Shown here: one piece after another, positions 1 through 6,336 of the stretch
How the letters are laid out: every line of letters begins with the position of its first letter
Numbering within the stretch: the first letter of the stretch is position 1
Source: an uncultured Collinsella sp.
GTDB lineage: Bacteria; Actinomycetota; Coriobacteriia; Coriobacteriales; Coriobacteriaceae
Reading direction: 5' to 3'
Assembly (NCBI GenBank): GCA_902489855.1
Contig: CABUBS010000124.1
Span: 1-6,347, forward strand
DNA length: 6,347 nt
Made by a program: the position numbers and the translations under genes
The notes under the pieces: generated by a model
Database searches by the model: none
Seen by the model: the letters and a program-made list of their open reading frames with translations, nothing else
What the model was told of the DNA's origin: nothing

Positions 1-192
1 CTTCGCGCTGTGCAACCGGGCCGCCCCCTGCGGAATATTTTCAGAGGTAAGCCCTCGGCCCCGCTGCGTTGACGTTGCTGTTGACCCTGGGCGAGCGCTT
101 CCGGCGGGCCGCCGGGTCGCGGGCGATGGGGGCGTGGGTCCCGTCTTGCCTTGCGCGTAACTGGCTGAAATGATTTTGGTTGGAGCTTTCTT

Positions 193-1704
193 ATGACTCG
201 CGATTTAACTCGGGTGATTGTTACTACTGATATGGAAGTCGATGATATGAACTCGCTCGTTCATTTGGCTCTGTATCTTAACTTGCTTGATGTGCAGGCT
301 GTGGTGTATACGGCTTCGCAGTATCACTTTCTTGGGGATGGCGTCCATACGCTCGGCGAGGTGAATCCGCATTGGCGGACTAAAGGGCGTCGCTCTTATG
401 AGTGGAATGTTGTGCCCCATGAACCTGATCCCACGGCTGGGGAGCTTCGTGAGTATCGACCGTTTCCTGAGCATTGGATCGAGAGCCTCTGGAGCAATGA
501 ATATGCCCAGGCTTGGCCTCAGCTGCAGGCTAATGCGGCCGCTGCCGGTGAGCCGCCGTTTCCTTCGCCGGCTCAGATGATTGAGCGTACCTTTGTGGGC
601 AACGTTGCCTTTGAGGGCGATGTGCGTGAGGAGACTGAGGGTTCGCGCGTGATTGCTCAGGCAATCTTGGATGATGACCCGCGTACGCTTTGGCTGCTCA
701 GCTGGGGCGGCATGAATACCATTGTTCGCGCCCTGATGAGTATTGCTGAGCGCTATCGTGATACGCCTGAATGGCCTTCTGTGCAGCAGCATGTCTATCA
801 GAAGGTGCGCGTGATGGGCGTTGCCGATGGCGTGGGGCAGGACAATTCTTGGCTCGACCATGGGCGTGAGCTCTTCCCCGATCTCATCTTTTGGTGCGTG
901 CCCTATATGTATGGCGGCTATGTCGATGCCAAGATGGCTCAGCCCGATTCGTTGCCGTTGTTCCAGGCTCCCTGGCCTGCACAGAACCTCACCCAAGGCA
1001 ACGGCCCCCTTATGGCGCGCTACATGCTCTATGGCGATGGCAAGGTGTACGAAAACGAACCCGAGCGCTTTCAGTTTGGCAAGCATGCGCGCTTGGACTG
1101 GGGCCTGGAGGGCATGCCTGCGATGCAGTTTGAGCGCGGCGACTTTATGGCCGAAGGCGACTCAATGACCTATATCCCGCTGCTGCCATTTGGCCTGCGC
1201 GGGGCTGACGACCGCGGCTTTGACACGTTACTCGGCCGCATGTTTTTGGACGGGCATCCCGACTCAGATGCGCCTGCCGGTTTTGCTGCCATAGGTACGC
1301 CCGTCGATGGCAATCCTAATCCCTATCTGCGCGCCTACCAGGAGGACTTCGCCGCCCGCGCGCAGTGGTGTGCCCACGAGCCCGCGGCCTGTTCGCATCC
1401 GGCGTATGTTGCCGAGGTCATGGACGACCGCAGCGCCGCGGCCGGTGAGCGCATTGACCTTGCAGCGACCATCGTCGACCACGATGGTAGGAGCTTCGAC
1501 GCGCATTGGAATGTCACCATGGGACCAACGAGCTATGCAGGCGCTCAAGATCTGTCGCTGTGGCAGGAATACGCGACGGACGCCACGTTCACCGTGCCCA
1601 CCGATGCGCAGCCCGGTGACCGCTTCGTGCTCACCCTCAGCGTTAAAACCCGCGCCGAGCGCCCCTGCACCCGCTACGCCCAGGTCGCCGTTACCGTCGC
1701 GTAG
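193..1704 (+). CDS. DUF1593 / nucleoside-hydrolase-like domain protein, 503 aa
   Basis: The N-terminal part (about residues 7-335) matches the DUF1593 family, also called the cellulose-binding Sde182 nucleoside-hydrolase-like domain. Residues 8-20 carry D13-x-x-x-D17-D18, the spacing of the calcium- and ribose-binding aspartates of nucleoside hydrolases. The SWGGMNT stretch at 170-176 occupies the place of the family's G-x-x-N loop. The EGDS motif at 321-324 offers a further candidate metal ligand (D323). The QWCAHEP segment near 391-397 and the beta-rich residues 405-503 resemble the small C-terminal domain usual in this family. There is no signal peptide or membrane segment, so a cytoplasmic location is inferred. 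The start is supported by GGAG at 182-185, seven bases upstream. Hydrolysis of an N-glycosidic or other sugar bond is plausible, but the substrate cannot be told from sequence. It appears monocistronic. The 5' half uses many more T-ending codons than the 3' half. The family call is firm; the function is not. Confidence 0.88.
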   Translation: MTRDLTRVIVTTDMEVDDMNSLVHLALYLNLLDVQAVVYTASQYHFLGDGVHTLGEVNPHWRTKGRRSYEWNVVPHEPDPTAGELREYRPFPEHWIESLWSNEYAQAWPQLQANAAAAGEPPFPSPAQMIERTFVGNVAFEGDVREETEGSRVIAQAILDDDPRTLWLLSWGGMNTIVRALMSIAERYRDTPEWPSVQQHVYQKVRVMGVADGVGQDNSWLDHGRELFPDLIFWCVPYMYGGYVDAKMAQPDSLPLFQAPWPAQNLTQGNGPLMARYMLYGDGKVYENEPERFQFGKHARLDWGLEGMPAMQFERGDFMAEGDSMTYIPLLPFGLRGADDRGFDTLLGRMFLDGHPDSDAPAGFAAIGTPVDGNPNPYLRAYQEDFAARAQWCAHEPAACSHPAYVAEVMDDRSAAAGERIDLAATIVDHDGRSFDAHWNVTMGPTSYAGAQDLSLWQEYATDATFTVPTDAQPGDRFVLTLSVKTRAERPCTRYAQVAVTVA

Positions 1705-1737
1705 CAAGCGGCGGCACCCACATTCGACAAAGACTGT

Positions 1738-1776
1738 CCCCAACGACTAGTCATTTAAGAACGCCCCCAATGACTA
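1738..1776. repeat. Short direct and inverted repeat, possible part of a dispersed element
   Basis: CCCCAACGACTA at 1738-1749 recurs as CCCCAATGACTA at 1765-1776 (11 of 12 bases identical). Overlapping this, TAGTCATT at 1748-1755 and AATGACTA at 1769-1776 form a perfect 8-bp inverted repeat around a 13-base loop, and GACTAGTC at 1745-1752 is itself palindromic. It lies 34 bases after the stop codon of the DUF1593 gene and directly before a larger hairpin. No T-tract follows, so it is not a convincing terminator. I infer, without a search, that it belongs to a genome-wide intergenic repeat. Confidence 0.6.
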
Positions 1777-1781
1777 CCCAG

Positions 1782-1850
1782 AAGTTGCGGTGGAATAGTT
1801 CCTGTTTGGCCTTCTAAGGCCCACATTTAGGAACTATTTCACCGCAAGTT
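1782..1850. repeat. Long imperfect inverted repeat (22-bp arms), REP/MITE-like
   Basis: The arms 1782-1803 and 1829-1850 are complementary over 22 positions, with one mismatch (1784/1848) and one G-T pair (1793/1839). Inside the loop, GGCCT at 1808-1812 and AGGCC at 1817-1821 add a 5-bp stem with a TCTA loop. CCCCAA at 1765-1770 and TTGGGG at 1853-1858 could pair outside the arms but would compete with the preceding small hairpin. There is no T-run on either strand, no transposase and no coding content. The near-perfect arms suggest selection on RNA or DNA structure, or recent spread of a mobile repeat. The element separates the DUF1593 gene from the downstream operon. Confidence 0.8.
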
Positions 1851-1933
1851 ATTTGGGGATGAAAAATGGGCCATGTGTCCCAGTTGTGGAGACCTCTTGA
1901 GCCGTCTGGGTATCGTGAAAGATCGCGCGCTCC

Positions 1934-1971
1934 CCCATCATCAAAAGTGACACACGCTACCTGTTGATGGG
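1934..1971 (+). promoter_or_regulatory. Inverted repeat overlapping the RBS of the DUF4428 gene
   Basis: CCCATCA at 1934-1940 is complementary to TGATGGG at 1965-1971, with 24 bases between them. The right arm overlaps the ribosome binding site GGGAGG (1969-1974), which lies five bases before the ATG at 1980. In an mRNA starting upstream of 1934 this stem could partly hide the first RBS of the operon. A 7-bp match with a loop this long may be chance. I see no convincing -35/-10 pair in 1851-1979. Confidence 0.25.
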
Positions 1972-1979
1972 AGGCAATC

Positions 1980-2717
1980 ATGGGCTTCTTTGACAAGATG
2001 TTCGAGAAGAAAGAGTGCGCGATTTGCGGTACCGAGCTGGGACTTCTAGGTAAGACAAAAATCAATGAAGGCTACCTGTGCAAAGAGTGCGCCGGCAAGC
2101 TCTCCCCCTACTTTCACGGCTATCGCTCCAGCACCGCGGACGATATCCGTGAGCAACTCGCCTACCGCGAAGCCAACGCCGAGCGCCTGTCTTCGTTCAA
2201 CCCCACGCGCACGCTTTCTGCCGGGCGCACCAATATTATGCTCGATGAGGACGCGGGCCTGCTGATCATCACCTCGCAGAGCCGCTGGCGCGACGCCAAT
2301 CCCGACATCATCGAGTTCTCGCAGGTACTCGGCTGCGATATGGATATCGACGAGCAACGCACCGAGATCTATCGCGAGACCGAGGACGGCGAGCGCGAGA
2401 GCTACAACCCGCCGCGCTACGACCTGGATTACAACTTTAATCTGACCATCCACGTCAACACGCCGTACTTTACCGAGATCAACCTGCGCGTGAACGACTC
2501 CACCATCGATCAGCGCGGCTCCATCGAATACCGCGAGGCCAAGCGCCAGGCAACCGAGGTTCGCGACGCACTGGTGCAGCTGCGCCAGGAGACGCGCGAC
2601 AGCGTCGTGGCCGCCAAGGCCCCCAAGACCGCGGTGACCTGCCCCTTCTGCGGAGCCACCACCATTCCCGATGCCAGTGGGCGCTGCGAATACTGCGGCG
2701 GCGCCATCGGCGCATAG
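1980..2717 (+). CDS. DUF4428 zinc-ribbon protein, 245 aa
   Basis: Residues 11-43 match the DUF4428 zinc-binding domain: C13-A-I-C16, then the ELGLLGKTKI and GYLC34-KEC37 segments. A second zinc ribbon closes the protein, with C221-P-F-C224 and C236-E-Y-C239. Between them, residues 73-205 form a beta-rich region followed by an amphipathic helix (about 183-206). I cannot assign it firmly; its shape recalls small PH-like bacterial domains, which is inference only. No signal peptide or membrane segment is seen, so it should be cytoplasmic. The start is set by GGGAGG at 1969-1974. It is the first gene of a tight cluster, 24 bases ahead of a membrane zinc-ribbon gene whose N-terminus carries the same kind of metal site. 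A role as adaptor or accessory to that membrane complex is likely but unproven. DNA or RNA binding through the ribbons is the main alternative. Confidence 0.88.
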   Translation: MGFFDKMFEKKECAICGTELGLLGKTKINEGYLCKECAGKLSPYFHGYRSSTADDIREQLAYREANAERLSSFNPTRTLSAGRTNIMLDEDAGLLIITSQSRWRDANPDIIEFSQVLGCDMDIDEQRTEIYRETEDGERESYNPPRYDLDYNFNLTIHVNTPYFTEINLRVNDSTIDQRGSIEYREAKRQATEVRDALVQLRQETRDSVVAAKAPKTAVTCPFCGATTIPDASGRCEYCGGAIGA

Positions 2718-2741
2718 CCTCCGGCAGCGAAAGGACCGATC

Positions 2742-4064
2742 ATGGCCTTCGAGAGCGTCAACTATCAATGCCCCGCGTGCGGCGGCCCCCTTCACTTTGC
2801 CAGTGCCGAGCAAAAGCTCGTCTGCGACTACTGCGATTCTCGTTTTGAAGTCGAAGAAGTCGAGGCCCTCTATCGCGAGCGCCAGGACAAGGCAGATGCC
2901 AAAGCCGATGCGGCAGCCGCAACGCCCAAGCCTGCTGTCGACGATGCCGTGCAGGAGCTGGCCCAAAACGCCGGCTACATCTGCTCGTCGTGCGGCGCCG
3001 AGCTCGTGTCCGACGGCACCGTCGCCGTCACCACCTGCCCGTACTGCGGCAACTCCGCCGTGGCGCCCGGTCAGCTCTCTGGCGACTTCTCGCCCGACCT
3101 GGTGATTCCGTTTAAGCTCGGGCGCGACGATGTCTTGGCCGCGCTCAAGGAGCACTACAAGGGCAAGATCCTGCTGCCCAAGAGCTTTGTCACCGGCAAC
3201 CACATCGACGAGGTCCAAGGTGTCTACGTGCCGTTTTGGCTCTACGGCGCCCGCGTTGACGGCGAAGTGTACTTTGACGCGACCAACGAGACCGTGACCG
3301 AGGAATCCGACCGCACCGTCACGACCACCGACCACTACGATGCCTATCGCAAGGGCAATATCTCGTTTAAGCGCGTGCCCGTCGACGGATCATCCAAGAT
3401 GCCCGACGGCCACATGGACGCCATCGAGCCGTTTGACTACGACGCACTGCGTCCGTTCTCGGTCGCATATATGCCCGGCTACATCGCCAACCGTTACGAC
3501 GAGGACTGCGAGACTTGCAAGGCGCGCGCCGAGCGCCGTATGGAAGAAAGCACAATCTCGGCCCTGCGCGAAACCGTCGTCGACGAATATGACGATGCCA
3601 CGGTCGAAAGCAAGCAGCTCGACTACACCTGGGAAGACAGCGACTATGCCCTGTTCCCCGTGTGGATGCTTTCCACCTCGTGGAACGGCAAGAGCTACCT
3701 GTTTGCCATGAACGGCCAAACCGGCCGTATGGTCGGCGAGCTTCCTTGCTCCAAGCCCAAGCTCGCTATCGCCTCGGTGCTGTTCTTTGTGATCGGATTT
3801 GTCCTCTCCCAGATCCTCTTCATGGGTGAGAACGCCTTCGATCCGGATTACCTCACCTTTGATATCGAGGGCATCCTCATCAACATCGTCGCGCCGCTGT
3901 TCATCGTGGTCATCGCAGACGTGCTGCTGGTGGGCCAGCTCAAGACGGCCAACGAGGCCACCCACGCCGATTGCTACTGTGGCGAGCTCGACCTGACCGA
4001 GAAGCACGACACCTTCAGCCACACCGAGACCACCGTTGTCATGAAGGACGACAAGGACGATTAA
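2742..4064 (+). CDS. Double zinc-ribbon membrane protein, YdjG-like, 440 aa
   Basis: Two N-terminal zinc ribbons are visible: C10/C13 with C28/C31, and C81/C84 with C99/C102, joined by an Ala/Lys/Asp-rich helical linker (about 40-75). A soluble middle domain follows (about 115-335), with a YVPFWLYGA motif at 162-170 and WMLSTSWNGKSYLFAMNGQTG near 308-327. Two hydrophobic segments, about 341-360 and 378-399, are probably transmembrane. Lysines precede the first, an acidic loop lies between them, and a lysine follows the second, so both termini are predicted to be cytoplasmic. The family resembles B. subtilis YdjG, which partners the SPFH protein YdjI. Automatic names such as TFIIB zinc ribbon or PriA-like protein reflect only the ribbons; no helicase motif is present. 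An extra CxxC (C256, C259) and a C-x-C (C411, C413) are notable. AAGGA at 2731-2735 supports the start. Probable role: membrane anchor for the next gene's product. Confidence 0.87.
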   Translation: MAFESVNYQCPACGGPLHFASAEQKLVCDYCDSRFEVEEVEALYRERQDKADAKADAAAATPKPAVDDAVQELAQNAGYICSSCGAELVSDGTVAVTTCPYCGNSAVAPGQLSGDFSPDLVIPFKLGRDDVLAALKEHYKGKILLPKSFVTGNHIDEVQGVYVPFWLYGARVDGEVYFDATNETVTEESDRTVTTTDHYDAYRKGNISFKRVPVDGSSKMPDGHMDAIEPFDYDALRPFSVAYMPGYIANRYDEDCETCKARAERRMEESTISALRETVVDEYDDATVESKQLDYTWEDSDYALFPVWMLSTSWNGKSYLFAMNGQTGRMVGELPCSKPKLAIASVLFFVIGFVLSQILFMGENAFDPDYLTFDIEGILINIVAPLFIVVIADVLLVGQLKTANEATHADCYCGELDLTEKHDTFSHTETTVVMKDDKDD

Positions 4065-4112
4065 CCATCCTGACCAATACCACCCGGCCTTTGACGAGAA
4101 AGGAAGATCACC

Positions 4113-5354
4113 ATGGGACTCTTGAAAGCTGGATTGGGTGCTGCCGGCGGCGTCATGGCCGACCAGTGGAAGGAATTTATCTACTGCGAATCGATGCCCG
4201 CTGACGTCTTGGCCTGCAAGGGCAGCAAGCGCACCGGCGGCCGCAGCTCCAACACGCGCGGCGAGGACAACGTCATCTCCAACGGCTCGGTCATCGCCGT
4301 CAACGACGGCCAGGGCATGCTCGTGGTGCAAAACGGCAAGATCATCGAAGTCGCGCTGGAGCCCGGTGAGTTCGTCTTTGACACCGGCAGCGAGCCGAGC
4401 GTCTTTAGCGGCAACCTGGGCGACTCCATCAAGGAAACCTTTGCCAATATCGGCAGCCGCTTTACCTTTGGCGGCGACGCGGGCAAAGACCAGCGCGTCT
4501 ACTTCATCAACACCAAGGAGATCATCGGCAACAAGTACGGCACCGCCTCGCCCGTGCCCTTCCGCGTGGTCGACAACAACATCGGTCTGGACGTCGACAT
4601 CTCCGTGCGCTGCAACGGCGAGTATTCGTACCGCATCACCAACCCGCTGCTGTTCTACACCAACGTGTGCGGCAACGTGACCGATAGCTACACGCGCGAC
4701 AAGATCGACAGCCAGCTTAAGTCCGAGCTGCTCACCGCCCTGCAGCCCGCCTTTGCCAAGATCTCGGAGATGGGCATCCGCTACAGCGCCATCCCCGGCC
4801 ACACCACCGAGCTCGCCCGCGCGCTCAACGAGGTCCTCTCTGCTGACTGGCGTGACCTGCGCGGCGTTGAGATCGTAAGCTTTGGCGTCAACTCCATCGC
4901 CGCCTCGCAAGAAGACGAGCAGATGATCAAGGACCTGCAGAAAGCCGCGGTCATGCGCGATCCCACCATGGCGGCAGCCAACATCGCCAGCGCCCAGAGC
5001 GATGCGATGCGCGCGGCAGCCGCCAACCCCAACGGCGCGATGGCAGGCTTTATGGGCATGGGCATGGCAGGTGGCATGGGCGGCATGAACGCCAGCCAGC
5101 TGTTCGCCGCCGGCCAGGCACAGCAGCAGGCCGCCCCGCAGCCGGCTCCGGCTCCCGCCCCCGCACCGGCTCCCGCCGCCGCACCTGCGGCCGGCACGTG
5201 GACTTGCAGCTGCGGCGCCACCAACACCGGCAAGTTCTGCTCCGAGTGCGGCAGTCCCGCACCCGCCCCGGCACCGGCAAAGTGGTTCTGCCCCAACTGC
5301 GGCAGCGAAAACGGCGGCAAGTTCTGCAGCAACTGCGGAACGCCCCGGCCCTAG
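4113..5354 (+). CDS. SPFH-domain protein with two C-terminal zinc ribbons, YdjI-like, 413 aa
   Basis: Residues about 17-265 form an SPFH (flotillin/stomatin-like) domain of the YdjI type, including the family-typical DQWKEF stretch at 17-22 and the VLACKGSKR segment at 32-40. A short helical region with a deletion-prone look (about 266-300) leads to a Met/Gly-rich segment (304-326). A Pro/Ala linker (341-360) and two zinc ribbons follow: C365/C367 with C376/C379, and C393/C396 with C405/C408. The two ribbons look like an internal duplication around the shared GKFCS-x-CG core. SPFH proteins form membrane-bound oligomeric rings or scaffolds. In B. subtilis, YdjI is needed for correct membrane placement of PspA. 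There is no transmembrane segment, so recruitment by the upstream two-pass protein is the likely attachment. The AAAGGA RBS at 4099-4104 fixes the start. The database label 'virion core protein' for this family is misleading; no phage genes are nearby. Confidence 0.92.
   Translation: MGLLKAGLGAAGGVMADQWKEFIYCESMPADVLACKGSKRTGGRSSNTRGEDNVISNGSVIAVNDGQGMLVVQNGKIIEVALEPGEFVFDTGSEPSVFSGNLGDSIKETFANIGSRFTFGGDAGKDQRVYFINTKEIIGNKYGTASPVPFRVVDNNIGLDVDISVRCNGEYSYRITNPLLFYTNVCGNVTDSYTRDKIDSQLKSELLTALQPAFAKISEMGIRYSAIPGHTTELARALNEVLSADWRDLRGVEIVSFGVNSIAASQEDEQMIKDLQKAAVMRDPTMAAANIASAQSDAMRAAAANPNGAMAGFMGMGMAGGMGGMNASQLFAAGQAQQQAAPQPAPAPAPAPAPAAAPAAGTWTCSCGATNTGKFCSECGSPAPAPAPAKWFCPNCGSENGGKFCSNCGTPRP
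5133..5279 (+). repeat. Low-complexity Pro/Ala linker coding repeats
   Basis: Bases 5133-5192 and 5256-5279 encode alternating Pro-Ala runs that separate the SPFH body from the first zinc ribbon and the first ribbon from the second. At DNA level CCGGCTCC recurs at 5142, 5148 and 5166. Such runs make stiff, extended spacers and are prone to length change by slippage, so the number of units probably differs between strains. Confidence 0.7.
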
Positions 5355-5373
5355 CCCCTCTATCTGGTAATTG

Positions 5374-5395
5374 GCGGGGGATCCGCCACCCCCGC
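5374..5395 (+). terminator. GC-rich hairpin between the SPFH and lipoprotein genes; possible weak terminator
   Basis: GCGGGGG at 5374-5380 pairs perfectly with CCCCCGC at 5389-5395 across an 8-base loop. It is followed by ATTTGCTTCT, which is T-rich but not a full T-run. It sits 20 bases after the SPFH stop codon and 39 bases before the lipoprotein ATG. It could end or attenuate the upstream transcript, or stabilise its 3' end. I see no clear promoter between it and the lipoprotein start, so partial read-through is more likely than a full stop. Confidence 0.5.
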
Positions 5396-5422
5396 ATTTG
5401 CTTCTATGGGTTTCGTTCGATG

Positions 5423-5429
5423 AAGGAGG
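5423..5429 (+). promoter_or_regulatory. RBS that fixes the lipoprotein start
   Basis: AAGGAGG, close to a perfect Shine-Dalgarno sequence, ends five bases before the ATG at 5435. The open frame extends upstream to 5198, inside the SPFH gene, and has another ATG at 5420. That ATG would place the RBS inside the coding region, and only the 5435 start gives an immediate lipoprotein signal peptide. Confidence 0.85.
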
Positions 5430-5434
5430 ACACC

Positions 5435-6277
5435 ATGAAGACAACGTTCAAAAAGTCCGTACTCGCATTTCTGACATGCGTCCTGGCGCTCGCCTTTGCC
5501 CTGACGGGCTGCAGCGGCGGCGGCAAGGACCCCAAGGCCAACTTCGTCGGCAGCTGGCAGTACTCGGGTGGAACCTTGGATGGCGAAGAGCTCACCGATG
5601 AGTACATGGATATGCTCAAGGAGTGGGGCCTCAACTGCGTCCTGATCCTCGACGAGGACGGCACAGGCGTCCTCGATATGTTCCTTGAGGTCGCCGACCT
5701 GAAATGGGAAGCCAAGGACGCCACCACCGTAACGATCACCGCCGAAGATGAGTCGCACGACCTGAAGCTCAAGGACGACAAGCTCGTCCTGGAGGTGGAA
5801 GGCGACAAGCTTATCTTCACCAAGTCCGACAAGGATCTGTCCGGCACGGTGAAGAAGGATCGCGAGGCGGCCGAGAAGGAAGAAGAGGTCGATGAGGCCG
5901 TCGAAGACGACGATGTCCAGAGTGTCGTAATCTCCCCCGCCGTCACCGTCGCCGATGACGATCTGTGCACCATCACCATCACCGAGAAATTCAAGGACGA
6001 CTGGGGCGACATCGGCTTTGTCGTCAACATCACCAACAAGAGCGACAAGGACCTGACCTTCTACGCTCCTTCCGGCAAGACCAACGTCAACGGCACCATG
6101 AAGGAACCCTGGTTCTCGGCTAACCTGATGCCCGGCACCAGCGCCACCGAGGAATTCACGTTCTCGAGCGGCGAGCTTGACAGCCTTGACGACCTGGTCA
6201 ATACAACCATCGGCATCGACGCCTACCTGACCGATTCCTACGAGGACGTCGCCTCCTACAGCGCAACCATCGCGTAG
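5435..6277 (+). CDS. Secreted lipoprotein with two small beta-rich domains, 280 aa
   Basis: The N-terminus is a type II signal peptide: a basic start (MKTTFKK), a hydrophobic core at 9-22 and the lipobox LTGC with lipidated C26, followed by SGGG. The mature protein should sit on the outer face of the cytoplasmic membrane. Residues about 36-131 (from NFVGSW to KLIFTK) resemble a small lipocalin-like or stress-lipoprotein beta domain in which each strand pair is separated by acidic turns. A very charged Lys/Glu/Asp hinge spans about 132-160. Residues about 163-280 form a second beta-sandwich domain (TITITEKFKDDW, GFVVNITNKSDKDLTF) like the immunoglobulin-like tails common in Gram-positive lipoproteins (DUF4352/DUF5067 type). 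No catalytic motif is seen. It follows the SPFH gene by 80 bases, so it may be the outside partner of that membrane complex, or only a loosely linked neighbour. The lipoprotein call is firm; the function is unknown. Confidence 0.88.
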   Translation: MKTTFKKSVLAFLTCVLALAFALTGCSGGGKDPKANFVGSWQYSGGTLDGEELTDEYMDMLKEWGLNCVLILDEDGTGVLDMFLEVADLKWEAKDATTVTITAEDESHDLKLKDDKLVLEVEGDKLIFTKSDKDLSGTVKKDREAAEKEEEVDEAVEDDDVQSVVISPAVTVADDDLCTITITEKFKDDWGDIGFVVNITNKSDKDLTFYAPSGKTNVNGTMKEPWFSANLMPGTSATEEFTFSSGELDSLDDLVNTTIGIDAYLTDSYEDVASYSATIA

Positions 6278-6294
6278 CGGCAGACATCGACGGC

Positions 6295-6318
6295 CGCGGA
6301 TTGGCGGATACATCCGCG
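6295..6318 (+). other. Inverted repeat after the lipoprotein gene
   Basis: CGCGGAT at 6295-6301 is perfectly complementary to ATCCGCG at 6312-6318, with a 10-base loop. An alternative nested stem, GCGGA 6304-6308 with TCCGC 6313-6317, is also possible. No T-tract follows, so intrinsic termination is doubtful. It could be a transcript-end structure or an intergenic hairpin ahead of the next gene. Confidence 0.35.
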
Positions 6319-6336
6319 CACACCAGACGGGGCCGC

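Noticed and set aside
1..160. Tail of an upstream plus-strand gene
   Set aside because: Frames end at 51, 72 and 160 and none gives a recognisable protein end, so no choice can be supported.
146..174. TTGCCT and AATGAT, 17 bases apart, as a promoter for the DUF1593 gene
   Set aside because: Each box matches the consensus at only four of six positions, and the transcript would start almost at the RBS.
205..1086. 293-codon open frame on the minus strand
   Set aside because: Antisense to the catalytic part of the DUF1593 gene; no family resemblance.
1782..1850. Rho-independent terminator of the DUF1593 gene
   Set aside because: The stem is long and AT-mixed with no T-run after it on either strand; a repeat element explains it better.
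2046..3335. 429-codon open frame on the minus strand
   Set aside because: Antisense shadow of the DUF4428 and membrane zinc-ribbon genes with the same compositional signature and no domain.
2742..5354. Phage or replication genes (PriA-like, virion core protein)
   Set aside because: These labels arise from zinc ribbons and a distant viral match. No helicase motifs, capsid, integrase or other phage genes are present.
5198..5434. N-terminal extension of the lipoprotein frame into the SPFH gene
   Set aside because: The extension reads the zinc-ribbon DNA out of frame and would bury the signal peptide inside the protein; the RBS at 5423-5429 points to 5435.
3390..5444. 684-codon open frame on the minus strand
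   Set aside because: It lies fully antisense to the membrane zinc-ribbon and SPFH genes, is rich in Ala/Gly/Val/Asp of the kind produced by reading C-ending codons backwards, and has no recognisable domain. The plus-strand genes have clear families and RBSs.
5360..6313. 317-codon open frame on the minus strand
   Set aside because: Antisense to the lipoprotein gene, which has a convincing lipobox and RBS; the minus frame has neither family nor signal.
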